From Thermotoga caldifontis AZM44c09 (GTDB lineage Bacteria > Thermotogota > Thermotogae > Thermotogales > DSM-5069), in assembly GCF_000828655.1 (NCBI RefSeq), contig NZ_AP014509.1, forward strand, positions 1,364,001 to 1,428,000: a stretch of DNA of 64,000 nucleotides, given 5' to 3'. Positions 17,149 through 25,507 of this stretch are shown here, piece after piece. Within the stretch, counting starts at the first letter, position 1. Each line of letters opens with the position of its first letter. The notes below the pieces were generated by a model. It made no database searches. It had not been told where the DNA came from and saw nothing but the letters and a program-made list of their open reading frames with translations. A program made the position numbers and the translations under genes.

Positions 17149-17913
17149 GTGTTCACCGAGGAAAGAAGGAACATGATCCTCGACATTTTGAAACGAAAAG
17201 GCAAAGTAACGGTGCAGGAACTCGTCGAGAAGTTCAACGTGAGCAGTGTAACCATACGAAAGGATCTCGAGTTTCTGGAATCCAACGGATCGATCGTGAG
17301 AACGCACGGTGGGGCCATCCTTGCGGATCATTCCAGGTCCGAGTGGAATTTCCTGAGAAAAATACACCAGAAAGAGGCCGAAAAAAGACGCATCGCAAAA
17401 AAGATTGTGTCTCTCATAGAAGACGGAGACACAGTCATACTGGACAGCAGCAGTACCAACTATTACGTAACTTACGAGTTGAGGCATGCGGACTTTTCCT
17501 CCATAACCGTGGTCACCAACAACGTCTTCATCGCGGCGAAGCTCATCGAACAGGGCGTTGAGGTACTCGTGCTCGGCGGTGTTGTGAGAGAGAACAGTCT
17601 CTCACTCGTTGGACCCTGGGCCCTCAGGTTCCTGGAGGAAATCAACGTGGACAAGGCGTTCCTCGGTACCACGGGCTTTTCCATCGAAAAGGGTTTCATG
17701 ACACCAAGCATCGTGGAGGCGGACGTCAAGAAGGCGATGATCAAGAGTGCTTCGAAAGTTTACATCGTGACCGATTCAACGAAATTCCACAGGAGCGCGT
17801 TCGCTTCTTTCGCTATGCCGGAGGACATCGATGGCGTCATAACGGACATGGGCATTCCCGAAGAAGTTGAAAGATTTCTCATCGAAAAAGGTGTTCAGGT
17901 TTACAAAGTATGA
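17149..17913 (+). CDS. DeoR-family transcriptional regulator (candidate inositol/uronate regulator)
   Basis: About 254 residues: an N-terminal winged helix-turn-helix (ERRNMILDILKRKGKVTVQE, then FNVSSVTIRKDLEFLE and VRTHGGA) followed by a DeoRC sensor domain with DGDTVILDSSSTNY and GGVVRENSLSLVG that binds a phosphorylated sugar or similar effector. GTG 17149 is chosen: GAGGGGG lies eight bases before it and the protein then begins at the first helix. It is divergent from iolM and heads the uxaE operon. IolR of Bacillus is also DeoR-type, so control of both operons is a fair inference. Confidence 0.85.
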   Translation: MFTEERRNMILDILKRKGKVTVQELVEKFNVSSVTIRKDLEFLESNGSIVRTHGGAILADHSRSEWNFLRKIHQKEAEKRRIAKKIVSLIEDGDTVILDSSSTNYYVTYELRHADFSSITVVTNNVFIAAKLIEQGVEVLVLGGVVRENSLSLVGPWALRFLEEINVDKAFLGTTGFSIEKGFMTPSIVEADVKKAMIKSASKVYIVTDSTKFHRSAFASFAMPEDIDGVITDMGIPEEVERFLIEKGVQVYKV

Positions 17914-17927
17914 AAGGAGCTGGTTGG

Positions 17928-19400
17928 ATGTCTGATTTTCTTCAGCGCTTCGAGCGATTGACCCAATTCAGGATGAAACCTTACGCTTCGTCTGTGAGAA
18001 AAACCAGAGACGCCACCTTCTTCCTGGTCCGGGACGATCGTTCCAAGTACCTCGTGGTGATCGGCAAGAGGGGAATATGTGAGCGTTTCGAAGGACAGAA
18101 GATCGGAGAGATCGAACAGGACGACGTCCTTCTCTGCCCGATGAACAATAAAAACTGTGAAACCCTCACGGAGTTTCTTCCCTCACTCAAACCAGCGACC
18201 TGCACCATGAAGCTGTCCTTCGGTTTTGGAGACAGGCTCGGTGTCGCCACGGCTGCCCATGCTCAGTGTGTGAACAAAGAAAAGTGTTTCCCCGTGTTCG
18301 CACAGCAATCGGTGAGGGAAATCACACGAACTGAACGAACGTGGTCGGATGTGCTGTACAGTGCCATTTGGGGCGTGTTCGAGAGCGGTTACGATGGGCT
18401 TTTTGGCGCGGATGCGGATCATGTGAAAAAGATCGAAGATCTGGAGAAGGCCGCGCGTGTTGGCTACACCATGTTCACGATCGATCCGTCGGACCACATC
18501 AAAGATCCCGCGAAGTTCGATAGAAGAGAGCTCGCAAGGTTTTATGAAGAACATCCTTTGAGACGTGCTATAGAGACGCGTTACGTCGGGAAGAGTTTCA
18601 CAATCCTCGGAGAAAGATTGACGTTCGACGAGGAAGAATTTGCTGAACTGTTCGTGACCTACATCGACGCGATCGATCATGTGGAAGAATGTTACAAGGC
18701 GTTGAGAGCTACCATCGGTGGAAGTTTCGACCTCGAAGTTTCGATAGACGAAACGTCCCTGCCCACGACACCACTCGCGCACATCTTCTTCGTACAGGAA
18801 CTGGTGAGACGCGGTGTCGAATTCCAGACGCTCGCACTGAGGTTCCCCGGTGAGTGGCAGAAGGGCATCGACTACATAGGTGATATCGATCTGTTTGCGG
18901 AAGAACTCGACAAGCACGTCGCCATCGTGAAAATGTTCACAGGTTATAAGCTCTCTCTGCACTCCGGTAGTGACAAGTTCAGCGTTTACCCGATCCTGGC
19001 AGAAAAGACGGAAGGAACGGTTCACGTGAAAACCGCAGGAACGAGCTACTTGGAAGCCATCAGGGTGGTTGCGAAATTTGCACCGGATCTGTACAGGGAG
19101 ATTCACAAGTTCGCTCTTTCCAGGTTTGAACAGGACAGAGCCTCTTACCACGTTACAACCGATCTTTCCAAGATTCCGGACGTTGACAGTCTCAGCGATG
19201 ATGAGCTCGTTCATCTTCTCGATCAACCAGACAGCAGACAGTTGATACACATAACCTACGGTTCTGTTTTGACTGCGAAAAAAGATGGCAAGAGCCTTTT
19301 CAAAGAGCGTATAATGAAAGTGTTGTTCGAACACGAGACTGACCACTACGCGTTTTTGAGAACTCATTTGGGAAAGCATCTGAAACTCTTAGGAGTATGA
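17928..19400 (+). CDS. uxaE: Tagaturonate/fructuronate epimerase UxaE
   Basis: Interconverts D-tagaturonate and D-fructuronate. The 490-residue protein resembles T. maritima TM0440 across its length as I recall it: FGFGDRLGVATAAHA, FPVFAQQSVREITRTERTW, GFGADADHVK-like GLFGADADHVK, MFTIDPSDH, LALRFPGEWQKGIDYIGD and the C-terminal ISLHSGSDKFSVYP-type motif (LSLHSGSDKFSVYP) followed by VKTAGTSYLEA. An ATG at 17910 overlaps the regulator stop, but ATG 17928 has AAAGGAG nine bases upstream and is preferred. It accepts the product of iolO, so the two divergent operons form one pathway. Confidence 0.93.
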   Translation: MSDFLQRFERLTQFRMKPYASSVRKTRDATFFLVRDDRSKYLVVIGKRGICERFEGQKIGEIEQDDVLLCPMNNKNCETLTEFLPSLKPATCTMKLSFGFGDRLGVATAAHAQCVNKEKCFPVFAQQSVREITRTERTWSDVLYSAIWGVFESGYDGLFGADADHVKKIEDLEKAARVGYTMFTIDPSDHIKDPAKFDRRELARFYEEHPLRRAIETRYVGKSFTILGERLTFDEEEFAELFVTYIDAIDHVEECYKALRATIGGSFDLEVSIDETSLPTTPLAHIFFVQELVRRGVEFQTLALRFPGEWQKGIDYIGDIDLFAEELDKHVAIVKMFTGYKLSLHSGSDKFSVYPILAEKTEGTVHVKTAGTSYLEAIRVVAKFAPDLYREIHKFALSRFEQDRASYHVTTDLSKIPDVDSLSDDELVHLLDQPDSRQLIHITYGSVLTAKKDGKSLFKERIMKVLFEHETDHYAFLRTHLGKHLKLLGV

Positions 19401-19416
19401 AAGGAGTGTGAGTGGC

Positions 19417-20241
19417 ATGAACGAGGCCTACAAGCTTTTCAGTCTCGAAGGTAAGGTTGTCGTCATCACCGGTGGGGCAGGCATCTTAGGATCTGCGATA
19501 GGTGAGGGCATGGCAAGGTTCGGTGCGAGCATCGCCATATGTGACATCAGAAATTACGAAGAGAGGGCGAGCCAGTTCAGAGAAAAAGGTCTGAACGCTA
19601 AGGGTTACTACATGGACGTGATGAACGTCGAGAGTATCAAAAAAGCGCACGACGAGATACTCAAAGATTTTGGAAAAGTCGACGTGCTCATAAACGCTGC
19701 GGGTGGAAACATGCCCGAAGCCACAACGTCGCCTCAGCTGAGCTTCTTCGACATACCCCTCGAAGCACTCCAGAAAGTGGTGGGTCTGAACCTGTTCGGA
19801 GGCGCGATACTACCGTCTCAGGTGTTTGGAAGGACGATGGTGAAAAACCCCGACGGCGGTTCGATCATCAACATATCGTCGATGTCAGCCTTCAGGCCAC
19901 TAACGAGGGTACTTGGATACTCCGCAGCCAAGGCTGCCGTGAGCAATTTCACGCAATGGCTCGCCGTGCATCTGGCTCTGGAGTACAGCAAGAAGATCAG
20001 GGTGAACGCGATCGCACCAGGTTTCTTCCTGACGAACCAGAACAGATACCTCCTGCTCGACGAACAGGGCAACCTTACACCGAGAGGTAAAGCGATCATA
20101 GAACACACACCCATGGGTAGGTTCGGCGATCCTGAAGACCTGATCGGTGCCTGCGTGTGGCTCGCTTCGGACGCTTCCAAGTTCGTCACAGGTGCGGTCA
20201 TCCCAATCGACGGAGGCTTCAACGCGTACGCCGGTGTGTGA
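19417..20241 (+). CDS. uxuB: D-mannonate oxidoreductase, SDR type (UxuB-like)
   Basis: Reduces D-fructuronate to D-mannonate with NAD(P)H. The 274-residue short-chain dehydrogenase has the nucleotide motif TGGAGILGS near residue 17, NAAGG, catalytic Ser in INISSMSAF and Tyr-Lys in YSAAKAAV, plus IDGGFNAYAG at the end. It resembles the SDR-type UxuB/YjmF of Bacillus rather than the long-chain E. coli UxuB. ATG 19417 is preferred over GTG 19408, which is too close to AAGGAGTG. It sits between uxaE and a LarA-family gene; no uxuA mannonate dehydratase is in this window, so mannonate must be used otherwise or elsewhere. Confidence 0.85.
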   Translation: MNEAYKLFSLEGKVVVITGGAGILGSAIGEGMARFGASIAICDIRNYEERASQFREKGLNAKGYYMDVMNVESIKKAHDEILKDFGKVDVLINAAGGNMPEATTSPQLSFFDIPLEALQKVVGLNLFGGAILPSQVFGRTMVKNPDGGSIINISSMSAFRPLTRVLGYSAAKAAVSNFTQWLAVHLALEYSKKIRVNAIAPGFFLTNQNRYLLLDEQGNLTPRGKAIIEHTPMGRFGDPEDLIGACVWLASDASKFVTGAVIPIDGGFNAYAGV

Positions 20242-20256
20242 GCAGAGGTGTTTGGA

Positions 20257-21534
20257 ATGAAATACGTAGAAAAGTTGCAGGACAGACTCAACGAAACGGA
20301 ATTGAAACAGCTCGTCGAGTCGACGCTACCTGACAGAAAGCTCGAAAAAGTCTTGCTCATCCATCCAGATTACACGCGCGTGGATTTTTCACACGTGCTC
20401 GTCCCGATCATCTACAGAGAATTGAAGAAGAGGGGATTGAAGGTCCTTCACACGCTCAACGCGAGTGGAACACACAGAGCCATGACGGAAAAGGAGATCA
20501 GAAAGAAACTGGGCCTGCTCGAAGAAGATTTGGTCATGTTCAACCACGAGTACGCGAATCCCAACGCCCTGCTTTACGTGGGCGAACTGAGCGCCGAATT
20601 CGTCAGCGAGAAAACGATGGGAGACCTTCAGCAGCCCTTCCCCGTCACGCTCAACAAACTCTTCTTCGAAAAGTACGATCTCATCATCGTGCTGAGTGGA
20701 ACGTCGCCACACGAATCGACTGGCTTTTCCGGTGGGCTGAAGTCCATCATACCGGGCATCGCGGGCCCCGACGTTGTGGGACTTTTCCACTGGGCCGCGG
20801 TGCTGATCGGTATCCCCAGACTGATCGGACTCGTGGACAATCCGGCTCGAGACGTGATCAACGAGGCGAGCAAACTGGCTTTCAAAAAGGTACGATCTGA
20901 CGTCATTTTCTACAACATGGTCTACGAGGAAACCGATTCGGGTGTTGTGGCGAAGGGATTGTACTCTGGAGAAGGTTTCGAAGGCGCCCTTGAGGCTTAC
21001 AGACGCGCAGCTGAGGCGAGCAAGCAGGTGCACATCGTCTACATAGACAAGCCTGTCAAGCGCGCCGTGCAGGTCATAGATGAGAACTACGACGAGGTTT
21101 GGACTGCAGGTAAAGGGTCTTACAAACTGCAACGGCCCGGCGTGATAGAACCAGGTGGTGAAATCATCATCTACGCACCGCACATAAAAATATTCCATTC
21201 CAACAAACAGATGGACCAGGCCATAAGGCAGATAGGCTATCACTGCAAAGACTACGTGAAGGAATTCCTGAAAAAACACCCCAATTTCGACAGAAACGTT
21301 GCGGCACACGTGATAAACGTGCGTGGCGATGGGAAGTACGATCCGATCACTGGCAAGGAAGAGTTCCTGTTCAACGTCACGCTCGCCACGAGCATAAGCA
21401 AGGAAGATTGTGAGGCCGTGTCGCTGGGTTACAGACCGTACCAGTCGATACGGCGTGAAGATTTCATGGACGAAGATTCGCTGTGGATAGAACACGGAGG
21501 GAAATTTCTCTACGAACTCCGTAAAGGACAATGA
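20257..21534 (+). CDS. LarA-family nickel-pincer 2-hydroxyacid racemase/epimerase (candidate D-gluconate 2-epimerase)
   Basis: About 425 residues of the lactate racemase (LarA, DUF2088) family. Expected active-site residues are visible: GTHR (Arg74), NHE (His97), SPHESTGFSGGLKS (His152 and cofactor-linking Lys162) and FHWAA (His178). The His-Lys and Lys-His spacings of 10 and 16 equal those of characterised LarA (His174, Lys184, His200). The family now includes malate, phenyllactate and short hydroxyacid racemases and a D-gluconate 2-epimerase. Following UxuB, conversion of D-mannonate to D-gluconate is the most economical role (inference). The cofactor-making LarB, LarC and LarE are not in the window. 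ATG 20257 has AGAGGTG upstream. Confidence 0.84.
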   Translation: MKYVEKLQDRLNETELKQLVESTLPDRKLEKVLLIHPDYTRVDFSHVLVPIIYRELKKRGLKVLHTLNASGTHRAMTEKEIRKKLGLLEEDLVMFNHEYANPNALLYVGELSAEFVSEKTMGDLQQPFPVTLNKLFFEKYDLIIVLSGTSPHESTGFSGGLKSIIPGIAGPDVVGLFHWAAVLIGIPRLIGLVDNPARDVINEASKLAFKKVRSDVIFYNMVYEETDSGVVAKGLYSGEGFEGALEAYRRAAEASKQVHIVYIDKPVKRAVQVIDENYDEVWTAGKGSYKLQRPGVIEPGGEIIIYAPHIKIFHSNKQMDQAIRQIGYHCKDYVKEFLKKHPNFDRNVAAHVINVRGDGKYDPITGKEEFLFNVTLATSISKEDCEAVSLGYRPYQSIRREDFMDEDSLWIEHGGKFLYELRKGQ

Positions 21535-21597
21535 GTTTCATTCTATGAAAACCAGCATTTAACATTGGCGCGCAATAATATCTTGGCTCAAAAAGCA

Positions 21598-21659
21598 CGC
21601 CTTCCGATCCCGAGCCTCGGTGCCCCGTCACGGGGTCGGCGAGGGAGATGACGAAGGCG
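21598..21659 (+). ncRNA. Folded 5' leader of rpsB (candidate S2 autoregulatory element)
   Basis: The rpsB upstream region folds into nested helices: CGCCTTC (21598-21604) pairs with GAAGGCG (21653-21659), CCTCG (21615-21619) with CGAGG (21640-21644), and CCCCG with CGGGG around a 3-nt TCA loop (21623-21635). The structure ends 17 nt before the ribosome-binding site. Structured leaders of rpsB that bind S2 for feedback control are known in several bacteria. Assignment here rests on the fold and position only. Confidence 0.6.
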
Positions 21660-21689
21660 GAAGTTTCAACCAAATCAGGAGGTGTTCTG

Positions 21690-22490
21690 ATGCCGGTTGT
21701 CACGATGAAACAGCTGCTGGAAGCAGGAGCGCACTTTGGTCACCGTACCAGACGCTGGAATCCCAAGATGGCGCCGTACATCTACGGCAGCCGAAAAGGA
21801 ATCTACATAATCGATCTGCAGAAGACGCTCAAACTCATCGAAGAAGCGTGCGAGTTCGTTCGATCCAAGGCGAGCGAAGGCGGAACCATGATCATGGTCG
21901 GGACCAAGAAACAGGCACAAAAAGTCATCGAAGAAGAAGCCAAAAGGTGCGGAGCGTTCTACGTCAACAACAGGTGGCTCGGCGGTCTGCTGACGAATTT
22001 CAAGACGATCAAGTCGAGGATCGACAAGCTCGTCGAGATCGAGCAGATGGAAGAGAGCGGAGAACTGGCGAAGCTGCCAAAGAAAGAACAGAGCAGATTG
22101 AGGAAAGTGCTCGAAAAGCTTCGCAAGAACCTCGGTGGTCTCAAGGGCATGGAAAGACTGCCGGACATCGTGTTCGTGGTTGACCCGCGCAAAGAAAAGA
22201 ACGCGGTGGCCGAGGCAAACATCCTTGGTATACCGGTCGTTGCGATCGTCGATACGAACTGCGATCCTGATCCCATCGACTACGTGATCCCGGCCAACGA
22301 TGACGCGATAAGATCGATCAAACTGATCGTTTCGAAGATTGCGGACGCCTATCTGGAAGGTAGAGAAGGTGTCTCGTTCGCAGAACCCGAAACACAGCAG
22401 CCCAAGACGGAAGCAGCCGAAGAGAAAGAAAGCGAAATAGACATCTCGGACCTTTTCGAGGACACCGATCTCGAAGAGGAGGAAGAATGA
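21690..22490 (+). CDS. rpsB: 30S ribosomal protein S2
   Basis: Small-subunit ribosomal protein of 266 residues, with family hallmarks [19 protein letters not shown] (residues 8-26), [31 protein letters not shown], the coiled-coil insertion, [13 protein letters not shown] and [24 protein letters not shown]. The C-terminus carries an acidic tail rich in Glu and Asp, a common Thermotogae feature. ATG 21690 is chosen because AGGAGGTG lies five bases upstream; the longer frame from 21648 would run into the folded leader. No tsf follows; the next gene is miaB. Confidence 0.97.
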   Translation: MPVVTMKQLLEAGAHFGHRTRRWNPKMAPYIYGSRKGIYIIDLQKTLKLIEEACEFVRSKASEGGTMIMVGTKKQAQKVIEEEAKRCGAFYVNNRWLGGLLTNFKTIKSRIDKLVEIEQMEESGELAKLPKKEQSRLRKVLEKLRKNLGGLKGMERLPDIVFVVDPRKEKNAVAEANILGIPVVAIVDTNCDPDPIDYVIPANDDAIRSIKLIVSKIADAYLEGREGVSFAEPETQQPKTEAAEEKESEIDISDLFEDTDLEEEEE

Positions 22491-22513
22491 GGGGGGATCG
22501 GTCCCCCTCTTTT
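22489..22513 (+). terminator. Intrinsic terminator overlapping the rpsB stop
   Basis: GAGGGGG pairs with CCCCCTC around a short A/T-containing loop, beginning within the rpsB stop codon, and is followed by TTTT. The miaB start codon comes only 5 nt later. The element therefore also occupies the place where the miaB ribosome-binding site would be. Confidence 0.75.
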
Positions 22514-22517
22514 CTAT

Positions 22518-23816
22518 ATGAAGGTGTACTTCAAGACTTACGGCTGCCAGATGAACGAGAACGACACAGAAGTCATGGCTGGAATACTGCTGAAAGAAGG
22601 TTTTGAAATCGTCGATCAGGTGGAACTTGCCGATGTGGTCATACTGAACACGTGTGTGGTGAGACAGAAATCTCAGGACAAATACCATTCTGCATTGGGC
22701 CAGCTCGTAAAGTTGAAGAAGGAAGGAAAGATAAAACTCGTCGGTGTGGCGGGTTGTGGTTCCAACCTCGAAGGAGAAGAATTGATAGCACTCGGTGCTG
22801 ACTTCGTGATCGGCTCACGTTCCATAGTGGATATAGCCGATGTGCTGAGACGCGCCGCCGCGGGAGAAAAACCCATCCATCTGGAAGACAGAGTGCCCCT
22901 GCTGAACGCAGACTTGCCGAGGTTCCGTACCGTGAAACACCACGCATGGATAACCATCATCCACGGCTGCAACAGATTCTGCACCTACTGCATCGTACCG
23001 TACACGCGCGGTCGTGAGCGTAGCAGGCCGATGAGCGACGTGCTGAAAGAGATCGAGAAGCTGATCGCTGAAGGCACCATCGAGATCACGTTCCTCGGCC
23101 AGAACGTTGATGCGTACGGGAAAGACTTGAAAGACGGTACGAGCCTCGCGAGACTCATCGAAGAAGCGAGCAAATTCGAACAGATCAGAAGGATTTGGTT
23201 TTTGACCTCTTATCCGACCGACATCACCGACGAACTCATAGAAACCGTCGCTGAGAACCCCAAGGCTGCGAAGTCGTTCCACATACCGGTGCAGTCCGGC
23301 AGCGATCGCATCCTGAGAATGATGAACCGTCGCTACACGTCGGCACAGTTTTTGGAACTCGTGGAAAAGATACGTTCAAAGATTCCGGACGTTTCTGTGA
23401 GCAGCGACGTCATCGTTGGTTTTCCAACCGAAACCGAAGAAGACTACAGGCAAACGGTGGATCTGGTCAAGAGAGCGAAGTTCGAACGCCTCAACCTCGC
23501 CGTCTATTCTCCCCGGCCGGGCACGGTGGCCGCGAAATACTTCAAAGACGATGTGCCTAAGAGCGTGAAGATCAAAAGATTGAACGAACTTCTGGAAATT
23601 CAAAAGCAGATCAACGCAGAGCTGAACAGAGCTTACCTCGGCAGGTCTGTCGAGATCATCGTCGAAGGTAGAACTAAGGATGGTTCGTACTACGGCCGGG
23701 ACATCAGGAACAAGATCGTGATCTTCACGAGTGATGAAGAACTCAGAAATGGTGAGACCGTTCGCGTCAAGGTGGAAAGAACGACGGCCGGTCCGGTCTA
23801 CGGAAGGAAGGAATAG
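22518..23816 (+). CDS. miaB: tRNA 2-methylthio-N6-isopentenyladenosine methylthiotransferase MiaB
   Basis: Radical-SAM enzyme that adds the 2-methylthio group to i6A37 of tRNAs. The 432-residue protein has the UPF0004 domain first ([34 protein letters not shown]: three Cys for one 4Fe-4S cluster), then the radical-SAM motif [21 protein letters not shown] and a C-terminal TRAM domain ([19 protein letters not shown]). Length and motifs fit MiaB rather than MtaB or RimO. The ATG at 22518 gives the family N-terminus but no ribosome-binding site precedes it, since the rpsB terminator lies there. Confidence 0.94.
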   Translation: MKVYFKTYGCQMNENDTEVMAGILLKEGFEIVDQVELADVVILNTCVVRQKSQDKYHSALGQLVKLKKEGKIKLVGVAGCGSNLEGEELIALGADFVIGSRSIVDIADVLRRAAAGEKPIHLEDRVPLLNADLPRFRTVKHHAWITIIHGCNRFCTYCIVPYTRGRERSRPMSDVLKEIEKLIAEGTIEITFLGQNVDAYGKDLKDGTSLARLIEEASKFEQIRRIWFLTSYPTDITDELIETVAENPKAAKSFHIPVQSGSDRILRMMNRRYTSAQFLELVEKIRSKIPDVSVSSDVIVGFPTETEEDYRQTVDLVKRAKFERLNLAVYSPRPGTVAAKYFKDDVPKSVKIKRLNELLEIQKQINAELNRAYLGRSVEIIVEGRTKDGSYYGRDIRNKIVIFTSDEELRNGETVRVKVERTTAGPVYGRKE

Positions 23817-24036
23817 AAAATGCGGGCCCTGGTGGGCCCGCCAAAGCCGTGGGGGGTGTATCTCAAGGGGGATAGGGGGGTTCCTGTGTTCAGTTTCCAA
23901 CTACATTGTAAGGGTTACAAGTTACATTATCTATCAGTTTATGTTCCTGTGTGACAACGTTTGTGTTAACAAATCTCTGACCAAACTGGTCTAGCTTTCC
24001 TTCCACTATTATCGACGTCCCAACCCTTCAAACGGT
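23817..24036. other. 220-bp convergent intergenic region with hairpin and G-runs
   Basis: Between convergent miaB and the COG2403 gene. An 8-bp stem GCGGGCCC / GGGCCCGC (23822-23841) is followed on the minus strand by ATTTTCTATT, so it could terminate the minus-strand gene. Three G-runs (6, 5 and 6 G at 23851-23856, 23867-23871 and 23875-23880) follow. A small hairpin GACCA/TGGTC lies near 23980. No gene is seen in the remainder. Confidence 0.5.
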
Positions 24037-25371
24037 TCAAACCCTTCGAACCTTCTCTGCGATGAACCGATCGAGCACATCTTCGAGATTGGGTTTTCCT
24101 ATTTCCTGCAACTCGTACCTCACCCTTACGGCAGGTTTGTTGAGTTTCATCACCCTCCGCAGATCGATCGGCGTACCGATGATCACCACATCGGCTTCGG
24201 CTCTGTTTATCGTTTCTTCCAGTTCCCTTATCTGTTTTTCTCCATAACCCATCGCCGGCAGTATCAAATCCAGGTGCGTGTACTTCTTGTAAGTCTCCAG
24301 AATGGAACCTACAGCGTAGGGTCTCGGGTCGACTATCTGTGACGCGCCGAATTTTTTCGCCGCCACGAATCCTGCCCCATAACGCATCTCACCGTGCGTT
24401 AGAGTTGGACCGTCCTCCACCACTAAAGCCCTCTTTCCTTTGATCAAACCAGGATCTTCGACGAATATCGGTGATGCCGCATCTATCACTGTGGCTCTCG
24501 GGTTCCACTTTTCGATGTTCTTTCTCACCGTTTCTATCGCCTCCGGTGCGGCGGTTTCTTCTTTGTTGATGACTATCACATCGGCCATCAGAAGGTTGGT
24601 CATTCCTGGATGGTAAGAAACCTCGTGACCAGCCCTGTGCGGGTCTGCAACCACGATCAACAGATCGGGTTTGTAGAACGGAAAGTCGTTGTTACCACCA
24701 TCCCACAGAATCACGTCTGGGTTCTCAGCTTCGGCACTCTCCAGTATGGCCTGATAATCAACTCCAGCATAGATCACAGACCTTCTATCTATGTGGGGTT
24801 CGTACTCCTCCCTCTCCTCGATCGTGCACTTGTGCTTGTCCAGATCCTCGTAAGTGGCGAACCTCTGAACCTTCTGCGCCACGAGATCTCCGTACGGCAT
24901 GGGATGTCTTATCGATACGACCTTCAGGCCTCTGGATCTGAGTATGTCGAGAACGCGTCGCGTCGTCTGGCTTTTACCACAGCCTGTTCTCACGGCACAG
25001 ACTGCCACAACCGGCTTCTTCGACTTGAGCATCGTGTGCGTCGGACCCATGAGTTTGAAATCTGCGCCCGCTGCGAGAACGATTGCAGCCCTTTCCATCA
25101 CGTACTGGTGCGACAGGTCACTGTAAGCCAAGATTACCTCGTCCACGTTGTATTTCTTGATCAGTTCGACGAGTTTGGACTCTGGCTCGATCGGTATGCC
25201 GTTCGGATAGAGCTTCCCTGCGAGTTCTGGTGGGTATACTCTGCCTTCGATGTCGGGTATCTGTGTTGCCGTGAAGGCCACAACCTCGTATTCTTCGTTG
25301 TCCCTGAAGTAAACGTTGAAGTTGTGAAAGTCTCTACCTGCTGCACCCATGATGATGACGCGTTTACGCAC
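24037..25371 (-). CDS. Predicted GTPase of the COG2403 / cyclic 2,3-diphosphoglycerate synthetase-like family
   Basis: Cytoplasmic P-loop protein of about 444 residues. The N-terminal half begins RVIIMGAAGRDFHNFNVYFRD, a Rossmann-like domain, followed by the nucleotide-binding loop AVRTGCGKSQTTRRV near residue 130 and Walker-B-like VILWDGGNNDFPF and DLLIVVADPHRAGHE. These match COG2403 predicted GTPases, relatives of archaeal cyclic diphosphoglycerate synthetase. Whether it makes that solute is unproven; its acceptor site cannot be judged here. GTG 25371 is chosen because AGGAGG lies eight bases upstream, while GTG 25380 falls inside that site. It is monocistronic with its own promoter. Confidence 0.75.
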   Translation of the reverse strand: MRKRVIIMGAAGRDFHNFNVYFRDNEEYEVVAFTATQIPDIEGRVYPPELAGKLYPNGIPIEPESKLVELIKKYNVDEVILAYSDLSHQYVMERAAIVLAAGADFKLMGPTHTMLKSKKPVVAVCAVRTGCGKSQTTRRVLDILRSRGLKVVSIRHPMPYGDLVAQKVQRFATYEDLDKHKCTIEEREEYEPHIDRRSVIYAGVDYQAILESAEAENPDVILWDGGNNDFPFYKPDLLIVVADPHRAGHEVSYHPGMTNLLMADVIVINKEETAAPEAIETVRKNIEKWNPRATVIDAASPIFVEDPGLIKGKRALVVEDGPTLTHGEMRYGAGFVAAKKFGASQIVDPRPYAVGSILETYKKYTHLDLILPAMGYGEKQIRELEETINRAEADVVIIGTPIDLRRVMKLNKPAVRVRYELQEIGKPNLEDVLDRFIAEKVRRV

Positions 25372-25414
25372 CTTCAACACCTCCTACCGGTTCGTGATTC
25401 CTTGTGCCTGGATT

Positions 25415-25443
25415 AATATACCAAGTAAGCTCACCTTTGTCAC
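25415..25443 (-). promoter_or_regulatory. Sigma-A type promoter of the COG2403 gene
   Basis: On the minus strand GTGACA (-35, 25443-25438), a 17-bp spacer and TATATT (-10, 25420-25415) preceded by an extended TGG. Expected start near 25408, leaving a leader of about 37 nt with an AGGAGG ribosome-binding site. Confidence 0.75.
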
Positions 25444-25449
25444 GCACGA

Positions 25450-25507
25450 AACTAACTGTGTATCGTCTTCGACGAGCGATTAGTTCCTGGTCAGATACCA
25501 GTTTTTT
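25450..25507 (+). promoter_or_regulatory. Unexplained structured element ending in a terminator-like hairpin
   Basis: Read on the plus strand: AACTAA (25450-25455) pairs with TTAGTT (25480-25485), enclosing TCGTC-TTC-GACGA (25463-25475), followed at once by CTGGT-CAGAT-ACCAG (25487-25501) and six T. That is the layout of a small leader aptamer plus terminator, but no plus-strand promoter was recognised upstream. The halves could instead be operator sites for the divergent promoters. Confidence 0.45.

Noticed and set aside
18183..19379. 398-codon open frame antisense to uxaE
   Set aside because: It lies wholly opposite a gene with clear family motifs, has no ribosome-binding site and no recognisable domain; long antisense frames are common in this codon usage.
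20389..21531. 380-codon open frame antisense to the LarA-family gene
   Set aside because: Mirror frame of a well-supported gene; no domain and no start signal.
21536..21550. TTTCAT-TCT-ATGAAA hairpin after the LarA-family gene as a terminator
   Set aside because: AT-rich 6-bp stem with no T-run; too weak to call.
21552..21590. rpsB promoter around TTAACA and TAATAT
   Set aside because: The hexamers are only 11 bp apart; no pair with proper spacing was found, so no promoter was called.
21675..22688. 337-codon open frame antisense to rpsB and the start of miaB
   Set aside because: Shadow of conserved ribosomal protein codons; crosses a terminator.
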